From the NCBI RefSeq assembly GCF_003259175.1, contig NZ_QGOK01000035.1, forward strand, positions 1 through 37,607: a DNA stretch of 37,607 nucleotides. Reading direction: 5' to 3'. The notes under the pieces were generated by a model. It worked only from the letters and a program-made list of their open reading frames with translations. It did no database searches and was not told where the DNA came from. The stretch comes from Marinomonas shanghaiensis. GTDB lineage: Bacteria; Pseudomonadota; Gammaproteobacteria; Pseudomonadales; Marinomonadaceae. How positions within the stretch are numbered: position 1 is the stretch's first letter; every line of letters starts with the position of its first letter. Shown here in pieces: positions 16,602-24,267 of the stretch. A program made the translations under genes and the position numbers.

Positions 16602-17390
16602 ATGCAACCTAGAATCAATGTCGCACTTAAAGCAGCTCGTGCCGCTGCAGAATACATAGTTCACTCACAAGAGAAACTGCTGTTTGATAAAGAACAAGGC
16701 CAATCTGCTGAACAAGTGTATCAAACCGTTTGCTCTGGTGCAGAGCGCAGCATTGTTTACCACCTAGAAAAAGCTTACCCAGCAGACACCATTACCACTC
16801 GCCTCCAAGGTACCGTACAAAACGGCAACGAAGGGGAATGGGTGATTGATGCGATTCAAGGACAGCATTTATTTTCACGCGGCCTAACAGGCAACGTCAT
16901 TACAATGAGCTACCTAGTTGCCGGTAAAGTAGAGCACGCACTCGTGCTAAATCCTCACACCAAAGACGAATTTTACGCAAGTAAAGGCCGCGGTGCTTAC
17001 CTTAATAATTCTCGAATTCGCAGCAGTACAGCTCGCACGTTAGAGAAAGTAACCGTTGCCGCACAATTTCCAGCCACTGACCGTCTGATGCCGTATTTAT
17101 CTGGCCAGTTTGCCGTGCTAACTGAAATCGCAGAGCAAGGCGCTCGTGCTGTGCTACAGGACTCTCCTGCATTGATGCTTGCCAACGTCGCTGCTGGCCG
17201 CCTTGATGCCGCTTGGGGTATCAAACTTCAAGAATGGGAAATGCAAGCACCACTGTTCATTGCAAAAGAAGCAGGCTGCTTATTCGCTGGCTTTGATGGA
17301 TCTCCTAGCATAGAGAAAGGCGACGTATTATGCGCAGCGCCTCGCTTATTCAAAGTTCTACTGCCCACTCTAAATAAGCACCTCAACTAA
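16602..17390 (+). CDS. suhB: SuhB-like protein with a degenerate inositol monophosphatase active site
   Basis: A 262-residue inositol monophosphatase-fold protein, orthologous to SuhB by position next to trmJ and by the framework (INVALKAARAAAEYI, STARTLEKV, NVAAGRLDAAWGI). In active members metals are held by the glutamates of an EES motif, the two aspartates of DPLDGT, and the aspartate of WDFAAG. Here these read RLQ (67-69), DAIQGQ (83-88; only Asp83 kept) and WEMQAP (Glu213). The earlier VTNVD aspartate is Cys44. Phosphatase activity is therefore unlikely. E. coli SuhB also works with Nus factors in rRNA transcription and folding, without needing catalysis. The BoxA in the leader supports that role. 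Confidence 0.85.
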   Translation: MQPRINVALKAARAAAEYIVHSQEKLLFDKEQGQSAEQVYQTVCSGAERSIVYHLEKAYPADTITTRLQGTVQNGNEGEWVIDAIQGQHLFSRGLTGNVITMSYLVAGKVEHALVLNPHTKDEFYASKGRGAYLNNSRIRSSTARTLEKVTVAAQFPATDRLMPYLSGQFAVLTEIAEQGARAVLQDSPALMLANVAAGRLDAAWGIKLQEWEMQAPLFIAKEAGCLFAGFDGSPSIEKGDVLCAAPRLFKVLLPTLNKHLN

Positions 17391-17418
17391 TTCTAAAGAT
17401 TACAAAGAATACAGACAC

Positions 17419-17456
17419 AAAAAAGGCGCCTTCTGTTTTAGAAAGCGCCTTTTTTA
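17419..17456. terminator. bidirectional terminator after suhB
   Basis: An AAAAAAGGCGC/GCGCCTTTTTT stem (17419-17429 with 17445-17455), with a further TTCT/AGAA helix inside, has U runs on both strands. It ends suhB and the convergent oxidoreductase gene. Confidence 0.9.
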
Positions 17457-17488
17457 TTTAGCCCGTCATTTTTCATGTGGCACACACG

Positions 17489-18547
17489 TTAGTGTTTGTG
17501 ATGACAATGCTCATGATGGTGTTCGTGTAAATCTTCTTCATCGTGATGATGATCATCACCCGGATCGGTTTCCCCAGGGTAATACAAACCAATGTCCTGA
17601 CGAATCTCGTCCAGAGTCGCAATCAAGTCTATACTGTCCTGCCAACTGTGATTAGGGCTTTGAATCAAACCTTCCGCCAGACAACGGTTGACTTCATCGA
17701 CCTCAAATTGATAGCCATTCCCCGGAAAATCAAACGTCACAGCACGTTCTTTGTTATCTGCACTAACAATACGACAAGACTTCGCCTTGAACCATTCGGA
17801 ATCAATTTCAATGTATCCTTTTGATCCAGACAAGATGGCTCGGTTTGGGTTGTGTGAAATCAGCGACGCATCCAACGAAGCAAGCTGTCCGCCTTCCCAC
17901 CCTAATAAGATCTGTTCAAACAGGTCAACATTGGTATCGCCAATAACCGCTTGGTTTTGCACAAAATCCGGTTTACCAAAAAATAATTGCGCCAAGAAAA
18001 CGGGATAAATACCAATGTCCAGTAAGGCACCACCACCCAGCTCAAGATTAAGTAAACGGTGATTCGGATCCGTCGGCCCAATAAAATTAAAACTGGCTTG
18101 GATACTGTTCAAATTACCTATTTCACCCTCTTCAACCCACTCAACAACCTGCTCGATAACAGGATTAAAACGCGTCCACATGGCTTCCATAACAAAAACT
18201 TCATGCTCTAAAGCAAGATCATAAAGCTCTCTAGACTGCGTCTCGTTCAGTGTAAAAGGCTTTTCGCACAACACAGCTTTACCCGCTAGAATGCAGGCTT
18301 TTGTCAAATCATAGTGGTATACATGAGGTGTGGCGATATATATGGCGTCCACCTCATTGCTGTTGATCAATGAAAAATAATCAACAAAGGCCAATTCAAT
18401 ATTAAATTCGTCCGAAAACGCATCTGCAGATGCCTTATTGCGAGAAGCCACAGCACGAAGTTCGCCCGCTTTGACATGACAAAAATCGCCGGCAAATGCA
18501 TGTGCGATTTGACCTGTTCCAATAATACCCCAGCGTACCTTCTTCAT
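17489..18547 (-). CDS. Gfo/Idh/MocA oxidoreductase with histidine-rich tail
   Basis: A 352-residue NAD(P)-dependent oxidoreductase. The Rossmann domain starts with RWGIIGTGQIAHAF (5-18), and the family EKP motif is at 95-97 (CEKPFTLN). The C-terminal domain (about 125-320) includes FNFIGPTDPNHRLLNLELGGGALLDIGIYP, as in the dihydrodiol dehydrogenase-like subgroup. The substrate is unknown. The last 22 residues (331-352) contain 11 histidines, one cysteine and several acidic residues, a metal-binding type of tail not usual for this family. A GGGGAG precedes the ATG. It is the last gene of a minus-strand run after yceH and ends at a shared terminator. Confidence 0.88.
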   Translation of the reverse strand: MKKVRWGIIGTGQIAHAFAGDFCHVKAGELRAVASRNKASADAFSDEFNIELAFVDYFSLINSNEVDAIYIATPHVYHYDLTKACILAGKAVLCEKPFTLNETQSRELYDLALEHEVFVMEAMWTRFNPVIEQVVEWVEEGEIGNLNSIQASFNFIGPTDPNHRLLNLELGGGALLDIGIYPVFLAQLFFGKPDFVQNQAVIGDTNVDLFEQILLGWEGGQLASLDASLISHNPNRAILSGSKGYIEIDSEWFKAKSCRIVSADNKERAVTFDFPGNGYQFEVDEVNRCLAEGLIQSPNHSWQDSIDLIATLDEIRQDIGLYYPGETDPGDDHHHDEEDLHEHHHEHCHHKH

Positions 18548-18675
18548 AGGATTCTCCCCATAGCCGTAATCAAAAGCATTAGCTCCATTAATGTCCTAGC
18601 AATAAGACACACGTATCTATTACAAACTCACTAAAATAGCGCTAAAAAACGGACTAAGTTTGACGCTAAAAATGA

Positions 18676-19338
18676 CTATAGTCCACTGGCATTTTCAAGC
18701 TCTTGGATACGCGCATTTAATGTCTCTACTTGCGCCTCCAATTCTACTATACGCGCTTTTAATCGCTCAGTGTGGTCATCGCTCTTATCTGTTAAGGATA
18801 CATCACCCTGTAAAGGACGCTCAGACTCGCTACAGAAACATTCTTGATAACGTTGCTCACGCTTACCAGGCTCTCTTGGTAACGAACAAACATATGGCCC
18901 GCCCGTTTGCGTCTGCAGAGACTGCAAGGCTGAGGTCACTTCTTCTAACGATTGAAAGTTGTGTAAGCGCCCACTGCGCGAGCGTAACTCACCTGGTGTC
19001 TGAGCACCACGCAGAAAAAGCAAGGTCACGATGGCCGTCTGCGCTGGAGAGAATTGTAAATCTGAAAACTCCGTATTACAAAATCTATGTTGATATTTAC
19101 TCACGCGACTGTGTGAACCGGTGATTTCCGTCACCAAACCACGCTCCACTAAAGCGTTCACTGCATCTTGTACGGCCAACTCAGACAATTGAGTGACTGG
19201 CTCGCGGTTGGACTTTTGATTGCAGGCATTCACTAAAGCATTCAAACTCAAGGGATATTGATCTGGCGTGGTAACCTCTTTTTCTAACAGACAACCAATC
19301 ACACGCATTTCGATAAAACTTACTTGATGATAAATCAT
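18676..19338 (-). CDS. yceH: YceH family protein (DUF480)
   Basis: A 220-residue protein of the conserved YceH/DUF480 family. The start (EMRVIGCLLEKEVTTPDQYPLSLNALVNACNQKSNREPV, residues 10-48) and the second block (LRGAQTPGELRSRSGRLHNF) are diagnostic. It folds as tandem winged-helix domains. The function is unknown, though DNA or protein binding is plausible. The C-terminus (about 185-216) is a predicted coiled coil. AGGGAG lies 6 nt before the ATG. It sits 42 nt after the hydroxylase-family gene and 128 nt before the oxidoreductase gene, all on the minus strand. Confidence 0.92.
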   Translation of the reverse strand: MIYHQVSFIEMRVIGCLLEKEVTTPDQYPLSLNALVNACNQKSNREPVTQLSELAVQDAVNALVERGLVTEITGSHSRVSKYQHRFCNTEFSDLQFSPAQTAIVTLLFLRGAQTPGELRSRSGRLHNFQSLEEVTSALQSLQTQTGGPYVCSLPREPGKREQRYQECFCSESERPLQGDVSLTDKSDDHTERLKARIVELEAQVETLNARIQELENASGL

Positions 19339-19380
19339 AAGACTCCCTAACCGCTTCCGTCTTTTTAGTTTTCTGTGTTG

Positions 19381-20172
19381 CTAGTTGCGATGTTTTAAAA
19401 CGATCTTAAAAGGCATCAGCAATACTTCTTTGAACGACATAGGCTGATACGTTTTCGTATCAGGCAAACCTATTTTTAAGTGCTCATCACCGTCTAAGGC
19501 ACATCCCCTTCTACTCATAAATAGGACATCCCAAACACTTAAGAAAAAACCAAAATTACTGTTTGCTTCAAGATTGTCTCTTGAATGATGTATGCGATGC
19601 ATATCTGGCGTGACGAACAGTTTCTGAACGCTGTGCTCAATACTAACAGGCAACCTAGCGTTGGTGTGATTAAACATGGCAGATGCGTTCAATACAATAT
19701 CGAACACCAATACCGCCTCTAAGGGAATGCCAAATACCCCTATAACCATGGCCTTAATGCAAAGAGAAAGTACGATTTCAAGAGGATGAAAACGCACCGC
19801 AGAGCTAACATCTAACTCAGGGTCTGAATGATGTACTCGGTGTATACGCCATAAAAACGTCACCCGATGAAACAATCTATGCTGCCAATAAATAACACAG
19901 TCCAGCAGCAAAATACTCAACAAAAAAATCAGCCAAAAAGGCAGTTCTAACAGCGAAAAAACACCCAATCCTTGGCTCAATAGCGCAACAATAGACAACA
20001 ACAAAGGCTGAACGATTCGCACGCACGCGGCACCGATAAACAATAAAATAAGGTTATGCCGCCAGCGTTGGCGCCACTGAATCAGTGGCCCTCTGGGACG
20101 ACGCCATTGCCATAACAGCAAGACGCTCAACACCCCAAGAAAGACAGCAAAACGCAAACTAAAGTCGATCAC
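19381..20172 (-). CDS. fatty acid hydroxylase / sterol desaturase family membrane protein
   Basis: A 263-residue inner-membrane di-iron oxygenase. About four hydrophobic segments occupy residues 5-90 and 130-165. The histidine boxes needed for the two irons are present: His98/His102 (HRLFH), His111/His114/His115 (HRVHH), His169 (FNHTN) and His192/His195/His196 (HRIHH). It should hydroxylate or desaturate a lipid with O2. The substrate is unknown, and bacteria of this group generally lack sterols. The start is GTG at 20172, overlapping the PatB stop (GTGA), which indicates translational coupling. Confidence 0.88.
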   Translation of the reverse strand: MIDFSLRFAVFLGVLSVLLLWQWRRPRGPLIQWRQRWRHNLILLFIGAACVRIVQPLLLSIVALLSQGLGVFSLLELPFWLIFLLSILLLDCVIYWQHRLFHRVTFLWRIHRVHHSDPELDVSSAVRFHPLEIVLSLCIKAMVIGVFGIPLEAVLVFDIVLNASAMFNHTNARLPVSIEHSVQKLFVTPDMHRIHHSRDNLEANSNFGFFLSVWDVLFMSRRGCALDGDEHLKIGLPDTKTYQPMSFKEVLLMPFKIVLKHRN

Positions 20173-21323
20173 ATAAAGCCTTGCACAATTAACGCCTCTT
20201 CGATACGCGTCAGCGCTTGATCAAGAACGGATTGGGGACAACCAAAGTTTAGGCGAATGTAATTAGGATTACCAAAATCTTTGCCATCAGAAATGCCCAC
20301 CCCAGCGTCTAAAAAGAACTGATGAGGGTTTTCTAAGGACAACGCAGACACATCTATCCATGCAAGATAAGTCGCTTCCAAATGCAACATTTTCATGGGC
20401 GTCGTCGCGATTCTGCTGGCTAAAAAATCACGATTACGTTTCAAATACACCAATAATGCCTGATGCCAAGCTTGCCCGCCCTCATATGCGGCAATCGCGG
20501 CCGTCAACCCCAACATATTCGGCGATGGAATCAGGCCCGCTTTTTCTTGATTAAAGGCCTGACGCAAAACGGGGTTTTCGATCACCGCAAAAGCGTAGCC
20601 AAGACCCGCAATATTGAACGTTTTGCTGGGGGCCATTAAGGTAATCGTCCGGTTAGCCGCATCTGAATTCAGACTCGCGAAAGGCACATGAGGCACATCA
20701 TCCAGAATCAAATCACAATGAATTTCATCGCTCACGACCACAAGATCGTACTTTTCAGCCAAGGCATGAATACGCAATAATTCAGCTTTAGTATAAACGC
20801 TGCCACCTGGATTGTGAGGATTGCATAAAAGAATCATCTTACTTTTAGGATTGGCACAGGCAGATTCAAATTGCACCATATCTGGCACCCATCGCCCATT
20901 TTCAACCTGCATATCCACCATCAATAAATCACGCTTTGCCGTCAAAGGTGCTTTGGTCAAATGATAATAAACCGGCCCCGGAACAACGATCCCCTCGCCT
21001 TCCTTTGAAAAGACTCGAACACTGAGATGCAGCGCACAAACCAAGCCGGGTAAATGCACGAGATGAGCACCAGAAACAGACCAATCATAACGACGTTTTA
21101 AATGGGATTGAATGGCCCCTACTAATGCCTTAGGCGTGTGCGTATAACCGTAAACACCCTCACTAACCCTTTGATTTAATGCTGTTTTAATACAATCAGG
21201 GGAATCGAAATCCATATCAGCAACCCACATAGGGATCACGTGTTGAGGGTATTTCGCCCATTTATCACTGCTCATATCTGTTCGGTCTATTAGGGTATCA
21301 AACACCGACAAAGAGACATCCAT
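20169..21323 (-). CDS. PatB/MalY family aminotransferase or cystathionine beta-lyase
   Basis: A 384-residue pyridoxal-phosphate enzyme of fold type I, in the PatB/MalY branch that splits C-S bonds of cystathionine or cysteine conjugates. The cofactor lysine is Lys234 in APSKTFNIAGLG. Other cofactor contacts are CNPHNPGG (167-174) and SDEIHCDL (198-205). The N-terminal block MWVADMDF and the substrate arginine region in NYIRLNFGCP near the end are typical. A GGGAG precedes the ATG at about 10 nt. It is the first gene of a run with the hydroxylase-family gene, which it overlaps by 4 nt. Confidence 0.9.
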   Translation of the reverse strand: MDVSLSVFDTLIDRTDMSSDKWAKYPQHVIPMWVADMDFDSPDCIKTALNQRVSEGVYGYTHTPKALVGAIQSHLKRRYDWSVSGAHLVHLPGLVCALHLSVRVFSKEGEGIVVPGPVYYHLTKAPLTAKRDLLMVDMQVENGRWVPDMVQFESACANPKSKMILLCNPHNPGGSVYTKAELLRIHALAEKYDLVVVSDEIHCDLILDDVPHVPFASLNSDAANRTITLMAPSKTFNIAGLGYAFAVIENPVLRQAFNQEKAGLIPSPNMLGLTAAIAAYEGGQAWHQALLVYLKRNRDFLASRIATTPMKMLHLEATYLAWIDVSALSLENPHQFFLDAGVGISDGKDFGNPNYIRLNFGCPQSVLDQALTRIEEALIVQGFM

Positions 21324-21660
21324 TAAACTACACTCCCATCATTCATTTGGCTTTATAATTAACACAATCTTAGCCATTAACTCCAGCCATAAATAACGCC
21401 AAGGAAACGAAAAAAACATTGAATGACATGAACCCTTTAAAAACAAAATAGAGTAAAAAATCCTCATTTCTTATCTTAAACCGACATAATACTAGATAAA
21501 AAAGACTGAAAAAAATTTTAAAAGCCTTAAATCCCTTTAAAATCAAAAGGTTAAATTAATTAGAGAACTAAGTTTTTGATTTGTCAAGGGTTGACCTAAA
21601 TTACACAATCAGCCTAGTATAGTTTTCATTAAACGGCTGTTTAATAAAAAAGGATCCATA
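21324..21660. promoter_or_regulatory. AT-rich divergent region between patB and betI
   Basis: This 337-nt stretch has no plausible ORF and a very high A+T content, highest at 21420-21600. It must carry promoters for both divergent genes. The BetI-type palindrome at 21628-21645 near its right end is the one distinct element. Confidence 0.6.
21628..21645. promoter_or_regulatory. candidate BetI operator
   Basis: ATTAAAC-GGCT-GTTTAAT is a perfect inverted repeat of two 7-bp arms. It ends 15 nt before the betI start codon and just before its AAGGA site. TetR-type BetI proteins bind such AT-rich palindromes in the bet promoters and are lifted by choline. The position would block betI-cho transcription directly. 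Confidence 0.6.
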
Positions 21661-22248
21661 ATGCCAAAAGTTGGAATGCCTGAAATACGTAAACCTCAGC
21701 TCATCGAGGCAGCCATAAAAGCCATAGACAAATACGGTTTCGCCGGGGCGACCGTCAGCGTGATTGGCAAAAAAGCGGGAGTTTCTCCGGCCATCATCAA
21801 CCATTATTTCGGTGGTAAAGATGGCCTGTACGAAGCCACCATGCGAAGCCTGATTCGTGAATTTTTTGAGATTTTATCGAAAGAAGTCACAAAAACGAAA
21901 AACAAATCCGCTAAAAGTAAAGTAATGGCCATTGTTAGAGCCAGTTTTAGTCAGTCTCAAACACACCCCCAAGTCGTCAAAACTTGGATGGGGTTTTGGG
22001 CCTCAGCCATGCACACACCGTCCTTGTATCGCTTACAAAATGTTTACTCTAAGCGATTACAGTCCTCACTGGTGTGTGTGTTACGAGAAGAATTTGATAT
22101 AAAAAAAGCACGCTGCATCGCATTGACCGTCGCCGCACTTATTGACGGAATGTGGTTACGAGGCTCGCTAGCAGGCGGCATAGATAAACAAGAATCGGCC
22201 GAACAGATACAGGCCTATTTAGACTTAGTGTTTCAGGATAGAACCTAA
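21661..22248 (+). CDS. betI: choline-responsive repressor BetI
   Basis: A 195-residue TetR-type regulator. The start (MPKVGMPEIRKPQLIEAAIKAIDKYGFAGATVSVIGKKAGVS) and the block TWMGFWASAMHTPSLYRLQNVYSKRLQSSL match BetI, which represses glycine-betaine genes until choline binds. Helix-turn-helix residues are about 28-60, ending in NHYFGGKDGLYEATMR. Length equals the usual 195. An AAGGA lies upstream, and a palindrome overlaps the promoter end, implying autorepression. It heads a unit with choXWV. The choline oxidation genes betA and betB are not in the window, so BetI may act on distant targets too. Confidence 0.9.
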   Translation: MPKVGMPEIRKPQLIEAAIKAIDKYGFAGATVSVIGKKAGVSPAIINHYFGGKDGLYEATMRSLIREFFEILSKEVTKTKNKSAKSKVMAIVRASFSQSQTHPQVVKTWMGFWASAMHTPSLYRLQNVYSKRLQSSLVCVLREEFDIKKARCIALTVAALIDGMWLRGSLAGGIDKQESAEQIQAYLDLVFQDRT

Positions 22249-22336
22249 ACACCGAAACACAAGATTAACATCCTACATTTTATTTTTAGGCAGCCTACAA
22301 ACAAACACGCTGCACAACGCTTTAGGAGTTCACGCT

Positions 22337-22357
22337 CAGTGCCAACACCAGGCACTG
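22337..22357 (+). other. inverted repeat in the betI-choX gap
   Basis: CAGTGCC (22337-22343) and GGCACTG (22351-22357) form a 7-bp perfect stem with a 7-nt loop, 45 nt before the choX start. The tail is only mildly T-rich, so it is a weak terminator at best. It could also be a processing or protein-binding site that separates betI from choX expression. Confidence 0.4.
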
Positions 22358-22401
22358 TATTTGCTCATTGATTTTGAGTTCAATAGAAAGAGGGTATGGG
22401 T

Positions 22402-23334
22402 ATGAATAAACTAAAAAAGACCGCTATCGCCGTTAGTATCGCCAGTATTTCTGGATTAACTGTGGCAGCGGAATGCTCCACGGTTCGATTTTCCGATGTT
22501 GGCTGGACAGACATTACGGCGACAACGGCCGTGGTTAGTGAAATCAGCAAAGGCCTAGGCTACGAGACAAAAACACAATTATTGTCCGTTCCAGTGACTT
22601 ATACGTCACTTGCGAATGGTGACATTGATATTTTTCTAGGCAACTGGATGCCGACGATGCAAGCCGACATCGAACCCTATCTAAAAGCAGGCACCGTCGA
22701 AGACCTAGGCCCTAACCTAGTCGGCGCAAAATACACTTTAGCCGTAAGTAAATCTGCCTATGACGCGGGTGTGACGGACTTTTCAGACATTGCAAAATTT
22801 CGCAAAGAATTCTCCGGCCGTATCTATGGTATCGAACCTGGCAATGACGGCAATCGCATTATTCAGGACATGATAGACTCAAATGCTTTCAATTTAGGCG
22901 ACTTTCAATTGGTTGAATCCAGTGAAGCTGGCATGCTTTCTCAGGTTAGCCGTAACGCACGCCGTGATAAATGGATTGCCTTTCTAGGTTGGGCGCCACA
23001 CCCAATGAACGCCAATTTTGACATGGAATACTTATCAGGCGGAGACGATTTCTTTGGCCCTAACTTTGGCGGTGCCAACGTGCACACCAACGTTCGAAAA
23101 GGTTACCTTCAGGAATGCCCGAATGTCGGCAAGCTACTGACCAACCTGACTTTCTCCTTACCGATGGAAAACGAAATCATGGGTGCCATTTTAGACGATG
23201 GCAAAAAACCGGATCTCGCAGCGAAAGAATGGTTAAAAGCCAACCCTGACGTACTCAACACCTGGCTTGAAGGCGTCACTACAACCTCTGGTGGCAACGG
23301 CCTAAGCGCTGTGAAATCACACCTAGGTCTGTAA
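22402..23334 (+). CDS. choX: choline ABC transporter, substrate-binding protein
   Basis: A 310-residue periplasmic protein. The signal peptide (about 1-23, ending TVAA) is followed by ECSTVRFSDVGWTDITATTAVVSEISKGLGYE, as in ChoX/ProX-like proteins. NWMPTMQ and GWAPHPMN carry aromatic residues of the kind that cage quaternary ammonium groups. The first in-frame ATG is at 22396, but the GAGGG lies 7 nt before the ATG at 22402, which gives the standard MNKLKK signal start and is chosen. The downstream choWV genes complete an importer, and betI upstream supports choline as substrate over proline or carnitine. Confidence 0.9.
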   Translation: MNKLKKTAIAVSIASISGLTVAAECSTVRFSDVGWTDITATTAVVSEISKGLGYETKTQLLSVPVTYTSLANGDIDIFLGNWMPTMQADIEPYLKAGTVEDLGPNLVGAKYTLAVSKSAYDAGVTDFSDIAKFRKEFSGRIYGIEPGNDGNRIIQDMIDSNAFNLGDFQLVESSEAGMLSQVSRNARRDKWIAFLGWAPHPMNANFDMEYLSGGDDFFGPNFGGANVHTNVRKGYLQECPNVGKLLTNLTFSLPMENEIMGAILDDGKKPDLAAKEWLKANPDVLNTWLEGVTTTSGGNGLSAVKSHLGL

Positions 23335-23360
23335 TCATTTTTTCTACCAGCACTTACTCA

Positions 23361-23390
23361 CACCCTACGCAACACACTCTGCGTAGGGTG
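23361..23390 (+). other. strong intercistronic hairpin between choX and choW
   Basis: CACCCTACGCA and TGCGTAGGGTG form a perfect 11-bp stem with an 8-nt loop, 26 nt after the choX stop and 28 nt before the choW start. There is no U run. A hairpin of this strength after a binding-protein gene commonly protects the upstream mRNA from 3' decay and raises its level relative to downstream genes. Confidence 0.7.
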
Positions 23391-23418
23391 CTTCATCGAA
23401 CTATCGGAGAACACACAT

Positions 23419-24264
23419 ATGAATTGGCTGACGGATAATAAAATCCCTCTTGGCGCTTGGATGGAAAGCTTTGTCGATTGGCTAGTTTCAGCGGCTTCCG
23501 TATTCTTTGACTTCATTTCTATTACACTTGAAACCATCATTTATACACTAGTGGACGCTATTTTATGGGCACATCCACTGGCAGTTATTGCCGTCATTTT
23601 AATCGGTGTCTGGTTCTTGCATCGCAATATTGGGTTGCTCGTGTTTATTGCAGCTTCTTTTCTACTGATCATTAATATGGGCTACTGGATCGAAACCATC
23701 CAAACCCTTGTACTGGTTGTCACAGCCACCACAATCAGTGTCTTAATTGGTGTACCAATTGGTATTGCGGCAGCGCATCGCCCTTGGCTGTACACCATGT
23801 TACGTCCGATTCTCGACTTAATGCAGACAATACCGACTTTCGTCTACCTGATTCCAACACTGATTCTTTTTGGCCTAGGGTATGTGCCTGGCCTAATCTC
23901 CACCATTATCTTCGCCATCGCCGCGCCGATCCGTTTAACTTACCTAGGCGTTAGCAAGGTTCCCAGTGAATTAATTGAAGCGGGATTAGCGTTTGGTTGC
24001 ACAAAATCCAAACTCCTCTACAAGGTCGAACTGCCTGCGGCCATGCCTAACATCATGGCCGGTATTACCCAATGTATCATGCTGTCACTTTCAATGGTGG
24101 TGGTCGCCGCTCTTGTGGGAGCAGACGGCCTTGGAAAACCCGTTATTAGAGCACTAAACACCGTTAACATTTCCCAAGGTTTTGAAGCAGGTGTTGCCAT
24201 TGTATTGGTTGCCATCATGCTAGACCGCATTTGTAAATCACCAGCAACGAAAAACGAGGGATAA
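23419..24264 (+). CDS. choW: choline ABC transporter, permease
   Basis: A 281-residue inner-membrane permease of the ProW/ChoW type. Six or seven spans lie between about 30 and 275. The ABC-contact loop is in the region RPWLYTMLRPILDLMQTIPTFVYLIPTLILFGLG through ELIEAGLAFGCTKSKLLYKVELPAAMPNIMAGI (about 118-220), containing the EAG...G coupling motif. The N-terminal DNKIPLGAWMESFVDWL stretch is typical of the family. It lies 84 nt after choX and 3 nt before choV, so permease and ATPase genes are tightly coupled. Confidence 0.92.
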   Translation: MNWLTDNKIPLGAWMESFVDWLVSAASVFFDFISITLETIIYTLVDAILWAHPLAVIAVILIGVWFLHRNIGLLVFIAASFLLIINMGYWIETIQTLVLVVTATTISVLIGVPIGIAAAHRPWLYTMLRPILDLMQTIPTFVYLIPTLILFGLGYVPGLISTIIFAIAAPIRLTYLGVSKVPSELIEAGLAFGCTKSKLLYKVELPAAMPNIMAGITQCIMLSLSMVVVAALVGADGLGKPVIRALNTVNISQGFEAGVAIVLVAIMLDRICKSPATKNEG

Positions 24265-24267
24265 CTT

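Noticed and set aside
18660..19124. A 154-codon plus-strand frame.
   Set aside because: It lies antisense to yceH, whose protein is clearly conserved, and its translation shows no domain, signal or ribosome site.
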